A program made the translations under genes and the position numbers. A model generated the notes under the pieces. That model was not told the DNA's origin. It searched no databases and saw only the letters and a program-made list of their open reading frames with translations. DNA of 64,000 nt from Methanosarcina sp. MSH10X1. GTDB lineage: Archaea > Halobacteriota > Methanosarcinia > Methanosarcinales > Methanosarcinaceae. The DNA lies in the NCBI RefSeq assembly GCF_004099695.1, contig NZ_SCHL01000011.1:23507-87506 (forward strand). Reading direction: 5' to 3'. This document shows positions 29,226 through 37,753 of this stretch, in pieces (position 1 is the stretch's first letter; every line of letters begins with the position of its first letter).

Positions 29226-29325
29226 CTTTTCAGATTTTTCAGGTTCTTTTACTCCTCACCTATTCTCTCTTCCCACTTCCTCTTTTTGAAGGCTGATCCT
29301 TCTGATTCGAGACAACCGACGAAAA

Positions 29326-31230
29326 TTATATGAATTTAACAAGCGGACAGACTTCGATACATGCTCCGCAATGAGTACAGTTTTCTTTAATCCTTGCCTT
29401 CCGGTCTTTCATTTCAATCGAATTGTACTCACAATGCCCCACACAAACTCCGCATCCCTGGCAGAGCAAAGCCCTTCTTACCGAGAACTCAACAATTCTC
29501 ATAAGCCCTTTCAGAGTTTTTTCATTGTCACTTCTCCCATTAACGTTTCCCGAGGCAAAAACCTGTGCTCTGGATTCTCCGAAAGTGACCGAGGCCGCAC
29601 CTTCTATAAAAGAAACCTTCCCAACAGGGGAAAGCATTCCGCTTTCTTGCAGGGTTTCTATATCGATTGCCTGCCCGAAACTTCCATCTGAAGACATTCC
29701 TCCTGCCTTGCAGGGCCTGTATCCTGTTGCCACTTCAAAATGAAGTTCTTTCTGGACTTCCTGGGACGGGAGGAGGGAAATGCCTTTTTTCTCGGCAAGT
29801 GTCTGAAGAACCCGCGGATATCGCTTATAGCGCCATAAGCCGTATTTTACCCACTCAGCCGAGAGACCCATTTTTTCAGCATAGGCAAGGAGATGGGAGT
29901 TAAGTTTTTTTGCAAGTTCGGGGTGGCTTTCTTCGAGCTGGAAAAAGTCTGCAAGCGAAGAAGATGGGCAGAGCCAGCATCCCATTCTGTCATATCCGTG
30001 CTCGTAAGCCGGATTGTAGGGAGCTTTAGTCCTGAAAATATAAAACCAGATATGAAGGGCTGTCCACTCCTGAATAGGGGAAGCTCCTACCTGATTTCCT
30101 ACCCAGGGGTTTTTCCAGACTTTCTTGCTGATTGAACGGGCGTGGGATTCGTACTGGCGCTGCCCTATGAAACTCAGGCATCCGCCTTCGTAATTCTCAT
30201 CAATTAACCGGGTAATTGGTCCGAGTTTGCAGATCTTACAGCACCAGCGGGTATCCATGGTAGGGGGGCCAAAGACACCTATAGAATCCCAGAAAGAGTC
30301 TCCTGCACTTGCGGTCCTGAGCTCTTTCCCGTAGTGCTCAGCAACCTGTTTGACATTCTCAAGGGTTTCTGGAAACTCAAGCCCTGTATCTGCAAACATG
30401 ATCTCGTAATCGTCAAGACTTTCGTGAACTAACTGGAGCACGGCAAGGCTGTCCTTTCCCCCGGAATAGGATACGCTTACTTTCAGATTCATGCTTCCTG
30501 TTACATTTTTGATGAAGGCGTGGGATTTTTCTATCATGCCGTCCAGGATTTTTTCGTTGGCTCTTACGGCATCTTCCCAGTTCTGACCCGCAGAATTTGT
30601 TTTTTGAGATTCTGGCTCTCCGCTCCAGCGCGGTTTTACGGCATGCCCGCGGGTTTCCTCACACATTTCCTTTCCCGCCATTCGGGCACGCCCACAACAG
30701 ATTACCTCTCCTGCAGGGTTCAGCACAACGACCTCGTCCTCTTTCTGGATTTCGGGGTCTGCATCAAGAACTCCGGGAGCAAGGACACTTGCACCCTTTT
30801 TTAAAATGAAAGGTACAACGGACTGCTCGATAACGACCCATTTCTTCAGGGCCTTTATATCCTCTCCCTGGAAAAGCCTTCTTGCCCCTTCGAGCCTGGG
30901 AAGCAGGACCCATTCGCAGCTCTCGATTTCAAATCTGATAGATGCAAGCACTTCCCCGTCAACTATAATCTCATCCATACGGTCTTCGTATGGGGCTTTA
31001 TTCAGCACTACCAGGTGCCCGTCGGCTATGAGGGGCGCATTGAATTGTTTTTCAGAAACCGAATTTATGCGTTTTATATCATAATCAAAAGCAGGGCGGA
31101 TATCCCCTGGGGGGGTGACCTCGACCCTTTTTGTGTTTTTGCCGCATCCGCATCGTTTTCCCAGTACAGGCACATTACAGGCCTCGCACCAGTGCAGAAG
31201 CATTTTACCAAGATAAGCTGGTCTGGACAT
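29326..31230 (-). CDS. PUA + PP-loop (PAPS-reductase-like) + ferredoxin fusion protein
   Basis: A 634-residue multidomain protein. In order it has: a zinc-ribbon-like CEACNVPVLGKRCGCG (about 15-30); a poorly known region; a PUA-like domain (about 135-210, VVPFILKKGASVLAPGV...); and a PP-loop sulfotransferase/ATP pyrophosphatase domain with VSYSGGKDSLAVLQ (about 250-265), then FADTGLEFPETL and WCCKICKLGPI. The C-terminus carries two 4Fe-4S sites: CQGCGVCVGHCEYNSI and CTHCGACIEVCP. Annotated by habit as PAPS reductase. The PUA domain, which binds RNA in most families, instead hints at tRNA or other RNA thiolation. Methanosarcina does not reduce sulfate for energy. The 5' region abuts a hairpin-repeat block. 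Confidence 0.85.
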   Translation of the reverse strand: MSRPAYLGKMLLHWCEACNVPVLGKRCGCGKNTKRVEVTPPGDIRPAFDYDIKRINSVSEKQFNAPLIADGHLVVLNKAPYEDRMDEIIVDGEVLASIRFEIESCEWVLLPRLEGARRLFQGEDIKALKKWVVIEQSVVPFILKKGASVLAPGVLDADPEIQKEDEVVVLNPAGEVICCGRARMAGKEMCEETRGHAVKPRWSGEPESQKTNSAGQNWEDAVRANEKILDGMIEKSHAFIKNVTGSMNLKVSVSYSGGKDSLAVLQLVHESLDDYEIMFADTGLEFPETLENVKQVAEHYGKELRTASAGDSFWDSIGVFGPPTMDTRWCCKICKLGPITRLIDENYEGGCLSFIGQRQYESHARSISKKVWKNPWVGNQVGASPIQEWTALHIWFYIFRTKAPYNPAYEHGYDRMGCWLCPSSSLADFFQLEESHPELAKKLNSHLLAYAEKMGLSAEWVKYGLWRYKRYPRVLQTLAEKKGISLLPSQEVQKELHFEVATGYRPCKAGGMSSDGSFGQAIDIETLQESGMLSPVGKVSFIEGAASVTFGESRAQVFASGNVNGRSDNEKTLKGLMRIVEFSVRRALLCQGCGVCVGHCEYNSIEMKDRKARIKENCTHCGACIEVCPLVKFI

Positions 31231-31254
31231 ATCAAGCAGATTGAGATATGTTCC

Positions 31255-31610
31255 CCTTTAAAAGGTTTGTCTTTCCTGCAAATTTTTTCAAAAAAACGGC
31301 TTGATCACAAGCCTTTTCAAAAAAGGCTTGAGCGAAAACCTTTTGAGAAAAGGTTTTATCGCAAACTTTTTCAAAAAAAGTTTAATCACAAGTCTTTTCA
31401 AAAAAGGCTTGAGCGAAAACTCATGCTTTATCTAGACCGGTGTAACCGGAGCGTGATCGACCGGCGCAACGGTTGTGCTTGAGCGAAAACCTTTTGAGAA
31501 AAGATTTTATTGCAAAATTTTTCAAAAAATTTGGTCAAAAACTACTGCTTTATCTGAACCGGCGCAACGCAAACTTTTCCAAAAAAATTTTGAGTAAAAT
31601 TTCCTTTAAC
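31255..31610 (+). repeat. hairpin-repeat block (dispersed family, copy 2)
   Basis: Same modules as the array at 23 kb: AAGCCTTTTCAAAAAAGGCTT hairpins, AAACTTTTTCAAAAAAAGTTT hairpins, and the ACCGGTGTAACCGGAGCGTG / GACCGGCGCAACGG block, in the same (+) orientation but diverged and not tandemly amplified. It fills the space between two divergent genes and starts about 25 bases upstream of the minus-strand PUA/PP-loop gene, so it may overlap that promoter. Confidence 0.85.
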
Positions 31611-31674
31611 ACTTCTCGATAGCAGTAGTTAAATTATATACACTAAAACGAGAAACAATGTATGGGGGAATTTA

Positions 31675-31992
31675 ATGGTAATTATAAAAGAAATCGATCC
31701 TGTGGAGTTCGGAAAAACTCTTTTGATCGTTCAGGGGACAATGGGTTTAGTTTTCGGGTTTTTCACAACAATTGCTACTTTCATGGGATTTTCCATGCCA
31801 AAAAGACTGGGAATTTTCTCCCTGATCTTCGGAAGACAGGCTGTATTCAGCTTACCGCTATTTTATGGAGTGTCGGGCTATCTTATAGGGCGTATTACGG
31901 CTGGCTTATATAACACTCTGATAGGTTCGAAAAAAGGGCTCAGGGTGGAGATTTTGCGTAAAAATACGGCCTTTAATAATGTTAAAACCTGA
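31675..31992 (+). CDS. small two-helix membrane protein, unknown function
   Basis: A 105-residue protein I do not recognise. It has a soluble opening (MVIIKEIDPVEFGK), two hydrophobic segments (about 18-40 and 58-80) with glycines typical of packed helices, and a basic C-terminal tail. GGGGG sits seven bases before the ATG, which supports translation. It stands alone between a repeat block and the toxin-antitoxin pair. Confidence 0.7.
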   Translation: MVIIKEIDPVEFGKTLLIVQGTMGLVFGFFTTIATFMGFSMPKRLGIFSLIFGRQAVFSLPLFYGVSGYLIGRITAGLYNTLIGSKKGLRVEILRKNTAFNNVKT

Positions 31993-32253
31993 AGTTTCGC
32001 ATCTCTTCAATTCGTCTTTTTCTGGTTTCTTTTATTTTAAGGAGATTGATAATAGCTAATGATCATTGGGCAGTGTTACGAATTTGCTGTAAATTCAAAG
32101 TTATTTTTTTGTACTAGGAGAAAAATCGTCACACTGCTGGTTTTTTCCCATTTTTCTTACTTTTTGTTCTTTGATTAGAAAATTTTCGAAAAATAGATAC
32201 TCCTGGCTCAATCTTTAATAATTTTTGAAATCATTAGCTCTCTCTGTTTTTTG

Positions 32254-32275
32254 AGTATTTATAGTTATAAATACT
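32254..32275 (+). promoter_or_regulatory. palindromic operator/promoter of the toxin-antitoxin operon
   Basis: Perfect 10 bp arms AGTATTTATA (32254-32263) and TATAAATACT (32266-32275) around GT. The arms contain TATA-box sequence, so a bound repressor would block the promoter. A second inverted repeat, ATAGTTAT (32261-32268) with ATAACTAT (32279-32286), overlaps it. The likely antitoxin ATG (32297) is about 22 bases past the palindrome, which fits a short or absent leader. Autoregulation by the antitoxin is the usual scheme in such operons. The preceding gap (31993-32253) shows nothing else. Confidence 0.7.
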
Positions 32276-32296
32276 ATGATAACTATAGTGATTATT

Positions 32297-32491
32297 ATGT
32301 CAGAAACCACAACCATACAGATTTCCAAAGACACTCGTGATGAGTTAAAAAACATTGGGAAAATGGGCGATGACTACAATACCGTTATACGAAAATTGAT
32401 CCATGAACACAACTGTAATAAACTTATAGACGAAGGCGATAGGCTCATAAAAGAACATCGTGACGAGTTCGTGAGCATCGATGACCTTTAA
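32297..32491 (+). CDS. antitoxin of a RelE-type toxin-antitoxin pair
   Basis: Small protein of about 64 residues from the ATG giving MSETTTIQISKDTRDELKNI; an ATG seven codons upstream overlaps the end of the operator. The TIQISKDTRDELKNIGKMGD segment has the form of an archaeal VapB/RHH-like DNA-binding strand and helix. The rest (VIRKLIHEHN...EHRDEFVSIDDL) would wrap the toxin. Its 3' end overlaps the toxin gene by 11 bases, indicating coupled translation. Family membership is inferred from pattern and position. Confidence 0.78.
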   Translation: MSETTTIQISKDTRDELKNIGKMGDDYNTVIRKLIHEHNCNKLIDEGDRLIKEHRDEFVSIDDL

Positions 32492-32750
32492 AGTTCTGAT
32501 CCACCCTAAGGTCTTCGAAAATATTCCTGTAGATCGTAGGGATCAAATAAAAGAGGCACTTCAAGAACTAAAAGACCCCCTGCCAGGGGGAAACAAAAAA
32601 GAAGTAAAAGGAAGTCACAAAACAGTTTATAGGCTTCATGTAGGCGATTTTCGCATTTTATACGAAATTGATTTTGAACGAAACGAAGTTCTTGTTTTTA
32701 ATATAATAACGGCTGAACAGGCGCATAAGAAGTACAATCATTTTAAATAG
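32481..32750 (+). CDS. RelE/ParE-superfamily toxin
   Basis: An 89-residue basic protein with the RelE fold order: VLIHPKVFENIPVDRRDQIKEAL (strand plus helix), LKDPLPGG, KKEVKGSHKTVYRLHVGDFRILYEID (central strands with the conserved Arg of GDFRILY), and FNIITAEQAHKKY. Typical RelE members cleave mRNA at the ribosome; the conserved VGDFRILYEI core and the terminal His/Lys/Tyr are present, so it is probably active. T-rich sequence after the TAG stop probably ends the transcript. Confidence 0.85.
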   Translation: MTFKVLIHPKVFENIPVDRRDQIKEALQELKDPLPGGNKKEVKGSHKTVYRLHVGDFRILYEIDFERNEVLVFNIITAEQAHKKYNHFK

Positions 32751-32785
32751 TCCCAAACTTTTTTCTCACTTACCCTTTCTTATTT

Positions 32786-33256
32786 TTATTCTATAAGTTT
32801 CCTGCCGTGTCGCATCATATAGCGGTTGCATTTTTTGAAATAATCGCTGTTACAGCGTTCTTTCTTCTCATTTCTTCTGGATAGTATTTTACTTGAAGAG
32901 CTATACAGCGTTTCGAGTTTTTCTGGTTGTATTGTTATCAGCAAGCCATCTACCATTTTCCCAGCTGGCCTGGTTGGCCTTTCATAATAATTACAAGGTA
33001 TTTTTATGTCTCCTGTCACTTTTCTATGCGATAATTTAAGCTTCTTTTTTCCTTCGGGTTTCTGGGTTACTATCTCCCTCTCTTCCTGGATTATATGCGC
33101 CTCTCCTGGGCTGCTGGCTGGCTCTTCTTCTCTTCTTTTGCATTCTCTTGAGTTCTGAAGATGCAGGTATAAGAATTCCGAAGCCAAACCCTTCAGGTAG
33201 TTTTTAAATTTATGCCGTTTAGAAAAACTTCGACATAAGGGACGAATCTGAAGCAC
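32786..33256 (-). CDS. doubtful highly charged ORF
   Basis: A 156-codon open frame overlapping the 3' end of the Cas4-like gene by 38 bases. The translation is highly charged with no recognisable domain or hydrophobic core, and no ribosome-binding site is evident. It may be a chance frame or a gene in decay. It is listed because the stretch would otherwise be an unexplained 450 base gap. Confidence 0.25.
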   Translation of the reverse strand: MLQIRPLCRSFSKRHKFKNYLKGLASEFLYLHLQNSRECKRREEEPASSPGEAHIIQEEREIVTQKPEGKKKLKLSHRKVTGDIKIPCNYYERPTRPAGKMVDGLLITIQPEKLETLYSSSSKILSRRNEKKERCNSDYFKKCNRYMMRHGRKLIE

Positions 33257-34037
33257 AATGCTCCAAAAAGTTGCATTCCTTACAGAATTTCTCTTCTTTT
33301 CTCTCGGGCATTAATCCGGCTTTAATTTTCTCAACTTCCCTGCTGATTTTGAGAACTTCCCGCCTGTCCGAGCTTCGAACAACTACCCGTCTGAGAAGAC
33401 CGAAGCTCACGTACTCTACAAAAGCAAAAGGAACCTCTTTCCCATTCTGGGCTTCAAGAAGCATGACAAGAGCTGCGGCATGTATCCGGTCAGAAGTCCA
33501 TACTCCCTGTTCAGGGCAGCTTCCCGGCTTTAAGATTGACGGAACCTGCGCGCCTTCAAAGCAAACCAGTTTGGAGGGAACACCTTTAAGATTAAGTTTC
33601 TCTGAGGAAAGGAAGGGCTCGGTTTTAACAGGGTTGAATGCCGCAAGCATGGGCTCTTTCCCATATTCCTCAAGTGCCCTCAGAAGATTGGCTGCAATTT
33701 CAGGAATTTTGGTTCTCGCCTGCGCTTCTCCTACCTCAAGAATTTCCTTTGTGGCATCGGCAAGTTCCCGTGGAAACAGGAGTGGCAGATCCCTACATGT
33801 CTGTGCCAGGGAGGTTTCAAGCTCTTTACGAAGGTTATCGGCGTTTAACGAACACTTTCTCAAAATTTCAGGGTAGGTCAGGGAAAGTTCTTTCAGGATC
33901 ATTCTTTCGAGCCTCTGCCCATTCATTTCTGGGAAGAGTTCAAAGCCCCGATTGACAAAGTATACCTTTCGCGGGCAGTTGGCATATAATAGAAGATCTG
34001 ATACATTTATCTCCGGATTTGGTGATTCGGCTGGCAT
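33219..34037 (-). CDS. standalone Cas4-like (DUF83) protein with degenerate nuclease motifs
   Basis: About 272 residues. An N-terminal YANCPRKVYF matches the first Cys of Cas4-like Fe-S nucleases, and the C-terminus has the matching cluster FCKECNFLEHC. Between them the RecB-like motifs look eroded: where family members have G-x-x-D the sequence reads GVPSKLV, and where E-x-K is expected it reads ILKPG. The Fe-S domain may therefore be kept without nuclease activity. No CRISPR array or cas genes are in the window. The ATG at 34037 lies about 25 bases after a TATATAAA box, implying a leaderless mRNA; a TTG seven codons upstream is less likely. Confidence 0.75.
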   Translation of the reverse strand: MPAESPNPEINVSDLLLYANCPRKVYFVNRGFELFPEMNGQRLERMILKELSLTYPEILRKCSLNADNLRKELETSLAQTCRDLPLLFPRELADATKEILEVGEAQARTKIPEIAANLLRALEEYGKEPMLAAFNPVKTEPFLSSEKLNLKGVPSKLVCFEGAQVPSILKPGSCPEQGVWTSDRIHAAALVMLLEAQNGKEVPFAFVEYVSFGLLRRVVVRSSDRREVLKISREVEKIKAGLMPERKEEKFCKECNFLEHCASDSSLMSKFF

Positions 34038-34060
34038 CAGATAATAATTCTTTTGCAAAC

Positions 34061-34068
34061 TTTATATA
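34061..34068 (-). promoter_or_regulatory. TATA box of the Cas4-like gene
   Basis: TATATAAA on the minus strand, whose downstream edge is 23 bases before the ATG at 34037. That spacing puts the transcription start at or next to the ATG. Confidence 0.5.
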
Positions 34069-34174
34069 TTTTTTTGAAAGTTCTCGCCGTAATTCAATAG
34101 AACTTCTGCGACAATTGCCGAACTCATATTCGTTAGATATATATGGTAATGTTTCCTCTTAGAGTACGTGAGTC

Positions 34175-34915
34175 ATGACATCTAATGAATCCTCGGAAAA
34201 TCTGCGCAATCGCCTTGCAGAAAAAATGGCTGGAGATATCACTCTCTCGGAAAAACCGGGTGAGTCACTCAAAAAATGGAGGTCGAATTTCGAGATATCC
34301 CAGACCGATATTGCAAACTACCTTAAGGTTTCCCCTTCTGTTATTAGTGATTATGAAAGCGGGAGACGTAAGTCTCCAGGAACATTGATTATCAAGAAAA
34401 TTGTGGAATCTCTTCTTGAAATTGATGCTGATAGGGGAGGCAAAAAGATTCACGCTTATGAATCAATACTTAACGCCGAAAGCAGTACAAAGTCCATTTA
34501 CTCAACATACGAGTATACCCTCCCTATACAGCTTGCTAAATTAGTCAATCTTATCGAAGGCGAGATTGTCTACAAAGGAGTTGAGAGACCTCTCTACGGT
34601 TTCTCTGTTGTTGACAGCCAGAGGGCAATTCTGGAGCTTTCCTCCCATGAGTTCCAGAAACTCTATGGCTGGAGTACGGACAGGGCTATGGTCTTTACGA
34701 AAGTCAGCACCGGGAAATCCCCAATGGTAGCCATCAGGGTTACCAACCTTAAGCCTGGCGCGGTGGTACTGCACGGGCTTCGAAAGGAAGAAGTAGAACC
34801 CGTTGTAATCAAAATGGCGGAAGTTGACCGCATCCCTCTGGTCGCAACTACAATGGATCTCGACCAGATCGTCCAGTTACTGAAAAAATACAGTCAATAT
34901 TATGCCAGGGAATAA
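34175..34915 (+). CDS. XRE-type HTH regulator upstream of HMG-CoA synthase
   Basis: A 246-residue DNA-binding protein. Residues ~30-75 form a Cro/CI helix-turn-helix (LKKWRSNFEISQTDIANYLKVSPSVISDYESGRRK). The remaining ~150 residues form an unnamed archaeal domain (EYTLPIQLAKLVNLIEGEIVYKG... ending in VQLLKKYSQYYARE). It ends 48 bases before the HMG-CoA synthase start, on the same strand, so it may control the mevalonate genes or simply be cotranscribed. GATATATATGG upstream is a TATA candidate. No ligand is known. Confidence 0.85.
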   Translation: MTSNESSENLRNRLAEKMAGDITLSEKPGESLKKWRSNFEISQTDIANYLKVSPSVISDYESGRRKSPGTLIIKKIVESLLEIDADRGGKKIHAYESILNAESSTKSIYSTYEYTLPIQLAKLVNLIEGEIVYKGVERPLYGFSVVDSQRAILELSSHEFQKLYGWSTDRAMVFTKVSTGKSPMVAIRVTNLKPGAVVLHGLRKEEVEPVVIKMAEVDRIPLVATTMDLDQIVQLLKKYSQYYARE

Positions 34916-34963
34916 ACCGCCCTGAAACTGATGCCCTGAAAAATTCAAAAACAGGTGAAAATA

Positions 34964-36013
34964 ATGGCTATTGGAATTGTATCTTACGGTGCTTATGTCC
35001 CCCGATACCGTATAAAAATTGAAGAAATCGCCCGGCTCTGGGGTGATAACGCAGAGGCTCTTAAAAATGGCCTCATGGTATATGAAAAATCCGTGCCTGA
35101 TATCGATGAAGATGCGGCAACCATAGCTGTGGAAGCGGCAAGACACGCGATGGCAAGAAGCGGAGTCGATCCAGGCCGGATCGGGGCAGTATACACCGGC
35201 TCGGAGAGTCATCCTTATGCCGTTAAGCCGACGAGCACAATTGTTGCCCAGGCTATAAGAGCGACTCCGCACATGACTGCAGCAGACTTTGAGTTCGCGT
35301 GTAAGGCAGGTACGGCTGCAGTTCAGGCCTGTATGGGTTTGGTGGGCTCAGGGATGGTCGATCTGGGCATGGCTATAGGAGCAGATGTTTCCCAGGGAGC
35401 TCCAAGTGATGCGCTTGAGTACACTGCGGCTGCAGGTGGAGTTGCCTGTCTCATCGGGAGAAAGGAATCCGAGCTTGCCGCAATAATTGAAGACACTTAT
35501 TCCTTTACAACTGACACCCCTGACTTCTGGAGAAGGGAAGGAATGCCCTATCCTGAGCACGGAGGCCGTTTTACAGGAGAGCCCGGTTACTTCAAACACG
35601 TAACTAACGGCGCAAAAGGACTTATGGAAAAACTCGGAACTAAACCTGAAGATTACGATTATGCGGTTTTCCACCAGCCAAACGGCAAATTCCCGAGCAA
35701 AGCCGCAAAAACCCTGGGCTTCACTAAAGCTCAGATTACGCCGGGGCTCGTAGTTCCAAAGATCGGGAATACATATTCAGGTTCCTGCCTTATGGGGATT
35801 GCTGCGACTCTGGATCAGGCAAAACCAGGGGATAGAATTTTTGCAACTGCGTTTGGGTCAGGTGCAGGATCTGACGCTTTTAGTATAACAGTTACAGACC
35901 GAATCGAGGAAATCCGAAACAGAGCTCCGACGGTTTCCGAACTGATTAAGGACCCAATATATATCGACTATGCAAGATATGCCAGGCATAAAGGGAAGAT
36001 TCGCCTGGCCTGA
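34964..36013 (+). CDS. hmgS: hydroxymethylglutaryl-CoA synthase
   Basis: Condenses acetoacetyl-CoA with acetyl-CoA in the mevalonate pathway for archaeal isoprenoid lipids. At 349 residues it has the thiolase-superfamily fold. The nucleophilic Cys is in [15 protein letters not shown] (about residue 111). The [14 protein letters not shown] segment holds the conserved His, and [20 protein letters not shown] follows. The ATG at 34964 has GGTGA five bases upstream and is preferred over the GTG three codons earlier. It is followed after 16 bases by the thiolase and then DUF35, genes whose products form one channelling complex in archaea. Confidence 0.95.
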   Translation: MAIGIVSYGAYVPRYRIKIEEIARLWGDNAEALKNGLMVYEKSVPDIDEDAATIAVEAARHAMARSGVDPGRIGAVYTGSESHPYAVKPTSTIVAQAIRATPHMTAADFEFACKAGTAAVQACMGLVGSGMVDLGMAIGADVSQGAPSDALEYTAAAGGVACLIGRKESELAAIIEDTYSFTTDTPDFWRREGMPYPEHGGRFTGEPGYFKHVTNGAKGLMEKLGTKPEDYDYAVFHQPNGKFPSKAAKTLGFTKAQITPGLVVPKIGNTYSGSCLMGIAATLDQAKPGDRIFATAFGSGAGSDAFSITVTDRIEEIRNRAPTVSELIKDPIYIDYARYARHKGKIRLA

Positions 36014-36029
36014 AAACGGAGTGAGTATA

Positions 36030-37202
36030 ATGAGAGATGTAGCAATTGTCGGAGTAAAAAATACCAGGTTTGGAGAACTCTGGGAGCGTTCCCTGAGGGA
36101 TATAGTGGTAGAAGCCGGCATAGGAGCAATCGAAGACGCAGGTGTTAGCGGAAAAGAAATCGATGCTCTTTATGTAGGAAACATGAGTGGAGGCCGCTTT
36201 ATTGAGCAGGAACATATAGGGGCTCTTATTGCGGATTATTCCGGGCTTTCCAGGAACCTGCACGTTCCCGCCACGCGAGTAGAGGCTGCCTGTGCCTCAG
36301 GCGGGCTTGCCCTGCGGCAGGCTATTATGGCTGTGGCATCCGGTTACAGCGATATTGTGGTTGCAGCGGGAGCGGAGAAAATGACTGACGTCGGGTCTGA
36401 GGAAGCCTCTTCAGCCCTTGCGGCGGCAGCTGACCGGGAATGGGAAGGTATGGCAGGAGCAACTTTTCCGGGACTTTATGCAATGATCGCAAGGCTGCAC
36501 ATGCACAGGTACGGAACTACCAGCGAGCAGCTTGCCGAAGTTGCCGTAAAGAACCATAAAAACGGATGCCTCAATCCCATTGCCCAGTACAAAAACATAA
36601 TTACTGTTGATCAGGTGCTAAATTCCATTATGGTAGCGGACCCTCTGCATATTTTCGACTGTTCCCCCATCACGGACGGAGCCTCAGCCCTTGTACTTGC
36701 TCCTGCGGAGGTTGCCCACAAATACACAGACACTCCCATTTATATCAGGGCAACTGCCCAGGCAAGTGATACGATTGCGCTTCATGATCGTCGCGACCTG
36801 ACAACTCTTGATGCAACTGTAATAGCCGCAGAGCGGGCATATTCCATGGCAAAACTGAAACCTGAGGATATCGACCTTGTGGAAGTGCATGACTGCTTCA
36901 CCATTGCCGAGATTTGTGCAATTGAAGATCTCGGGTTTGCAGAAAAAGGGAAAGGCGGAATCGTCACGGAAAACGGCGAAACTGCAATTGGAGGCAGAAT
37001 CCCTGTGAACACCTCCGGCGGGCTCAAAGCTTGCGGACATCCGGTGGGCGCAACAGGAATAAAACAGGCTGTAGAAATCGTAACCCAGCTGCGCGGAGAA
37101 GCAGGCAAGCGACAGGTAGAAGGCGCAAAATACGGCATGACCCACAATGTCGGAGGGTCAGGCGCAACAGCAGCAGTGCATATCTTTTCGAGGGAGAGGT
37201 GA
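36030..37202 (+). CDS. acetyl-CoA acetyltransferase (thiolase), mevalonate complex
   Basis: Makes acetoacetyl-CoA from two acetyl-CoA for HMG-CoA synthase. 390 residues from the ATG with GGAGTGA upstream; a longer in-frame ATG inside the previous gene is unlikely. The acylated Cys is in [14 protein letters not shown] (about residue 85). [17 protein letters not shown] holds the catalytic His. The final motif reads [16 protein letters not shown], lacking the second Cys of classical thiolases, as in archaeal/SCP2-type members. Six bases after its stop the DUF35 gene begins. Confidence 0.94.
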   Translation: MRDVAIVGVKNTRFGELWERSLRDIVVEAGIGAIEDAGVSGKEIDALYVGNMSGGRFIEQEHIGALIADYSGLSRNLHVPATRVEAACASGGLALRQAIMAVASGYSDIVVAAGAEKMTDVGSEEASSALAAAADREWEGMAGATFPGLYAMIARLHMHRYGTTSEQLAEVAVKNHKNGCLNPIAQYKNIITVDQVLNSIMVADPLHIFDCSPITDGASALVLAPAEVAHKYTDTPIYIRATAQASDTIALHDRRDLTTLDATVIAAERAYSMAKLKPEDIDLVEVHDCFTIAEICAIEDLGFAEKGKGGIVTENGETAIGGRIPVNTSGGLKACGHPVGATGIKQAVEIVTQLRGEAGKRQVEGAKYGMTHNVGGSGATAAVHIFSRER

Positions 37203-37208
37203 TATAAA

Positions 37209-37607
37209 ATGTCTTCCGTTCCTAGATTCTGGAGAAATCTCGGCAGCCGGTATAATCTTGAGGGTACCCGCTGTAAAGAATGCGGGGAGCATTTCTATCC
37301 CCCACGCAATGTCTGCGTAAACTGCAGGCGGGAAGGCGAGATTGAGCCTTACACCTTCACAGGCACTGGCGAGATCGTAACATATACATTAATTCACACA
37401 GCTGCGGAAGGGTTTGAAAATCAGTCCCCTTACACTCTTGCAATAATCCAGCTGGATGAGGGGCCCCGGTTGACCTCCCAGGTCGTTGGTGAGCCCGAAA
37501 AGATGCATATCGGAATGAGGGTTAGACCCGTATTTCGTAAGCTCGGGGAAGACGGCGAACGCGGTATGATCTATTACGGTACCAAATTCGTTCCCGCAGA
37601 TGCATAA
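37209..37607 (+). CDS. DUF35 OB-fold/zinc-ribbon scaffold protein
   Basis: A 132-residue protein with an N-terminal rubredoxin-like zinc ribbon (CKECGEHFYPPRNVCVNC, two C-x2-C pairs) and a C-terminal OB fold (YTFTGTGEIVTYTLIH...). In a characterised archaeal complex such a protein bridges thiolase and HMG-CoA synthase, sharing the CoA site and channelling acetoacetyl-CoA. The tight gene order here (HMG-CoA synthase, thiolase, DUF35) matches that system. A good hairpin terminator lies 25 bases beyond its stop. Confidence 0.92.
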   Translation: MSSVPRFWRNLGSRYNLEGTRCKECGEHFYPPRNVCVNCRREGEIEPYTFTGTGEIVTYTLIHTAAEGFENQSPYTLAIIQLDEGPRLTSQVVGEPEKMHIGMRVRPVFRKLGEDGERGMIYYGTKFVPADA

Positions 37608-37633
37608 AAGGATCAATAAAGATCCACAATAAG

Positions 37634-37660
37634 ATCCGGATTTTCCGGATTCTATTTTTT
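37634..37660 (+). terminator. hairpin terminator of the HMG-CoA synthase operon
   Basis: ATCCGG (37634-37639) pairs with CCGGAT (37645-37650) around a 5 base loop, followed by TTTTTT at 37655-37660. Confidence 0.65.
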
Positions 37661-37753
37661 CAGCTGATTTAAGCAAGATTTTAGGAAGGCAGGCACTTAA
37701 TCTTAAGTGTTTAGCCAACCTTAACCGGAAATAACTGGAGATGTGTGGAGACT

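Noticed and set aside
29326..31230. Standard PAPS reductase annotation
   Set aside because: The PUA and ferredoxin domains and the biology of methanogens make assimilatory sulfate reduction unlikely; it is kept as an uncharacterised PP-loop fusion.
32748..32820. Pyrrolysine readthrough of the TAG stop of the RelE-type toxin
   Set aside because: The extension is only about 24 hydrophobic codons, the toxin already has family length, and T-rich terminator sequence follows directly.
33219..34037. CRISPR-associated Cas4 role
   Set aside because: There is no CRISPR array or other cas gene in the window, so it is called Cas4-like only by motif.
35970..36029. Longer thiolase N-terminus inside the HMG-CoA synthase gene
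   Set aside because: The ATG at 36030 has its own GGAGTGA, and the conserved protein begins there.
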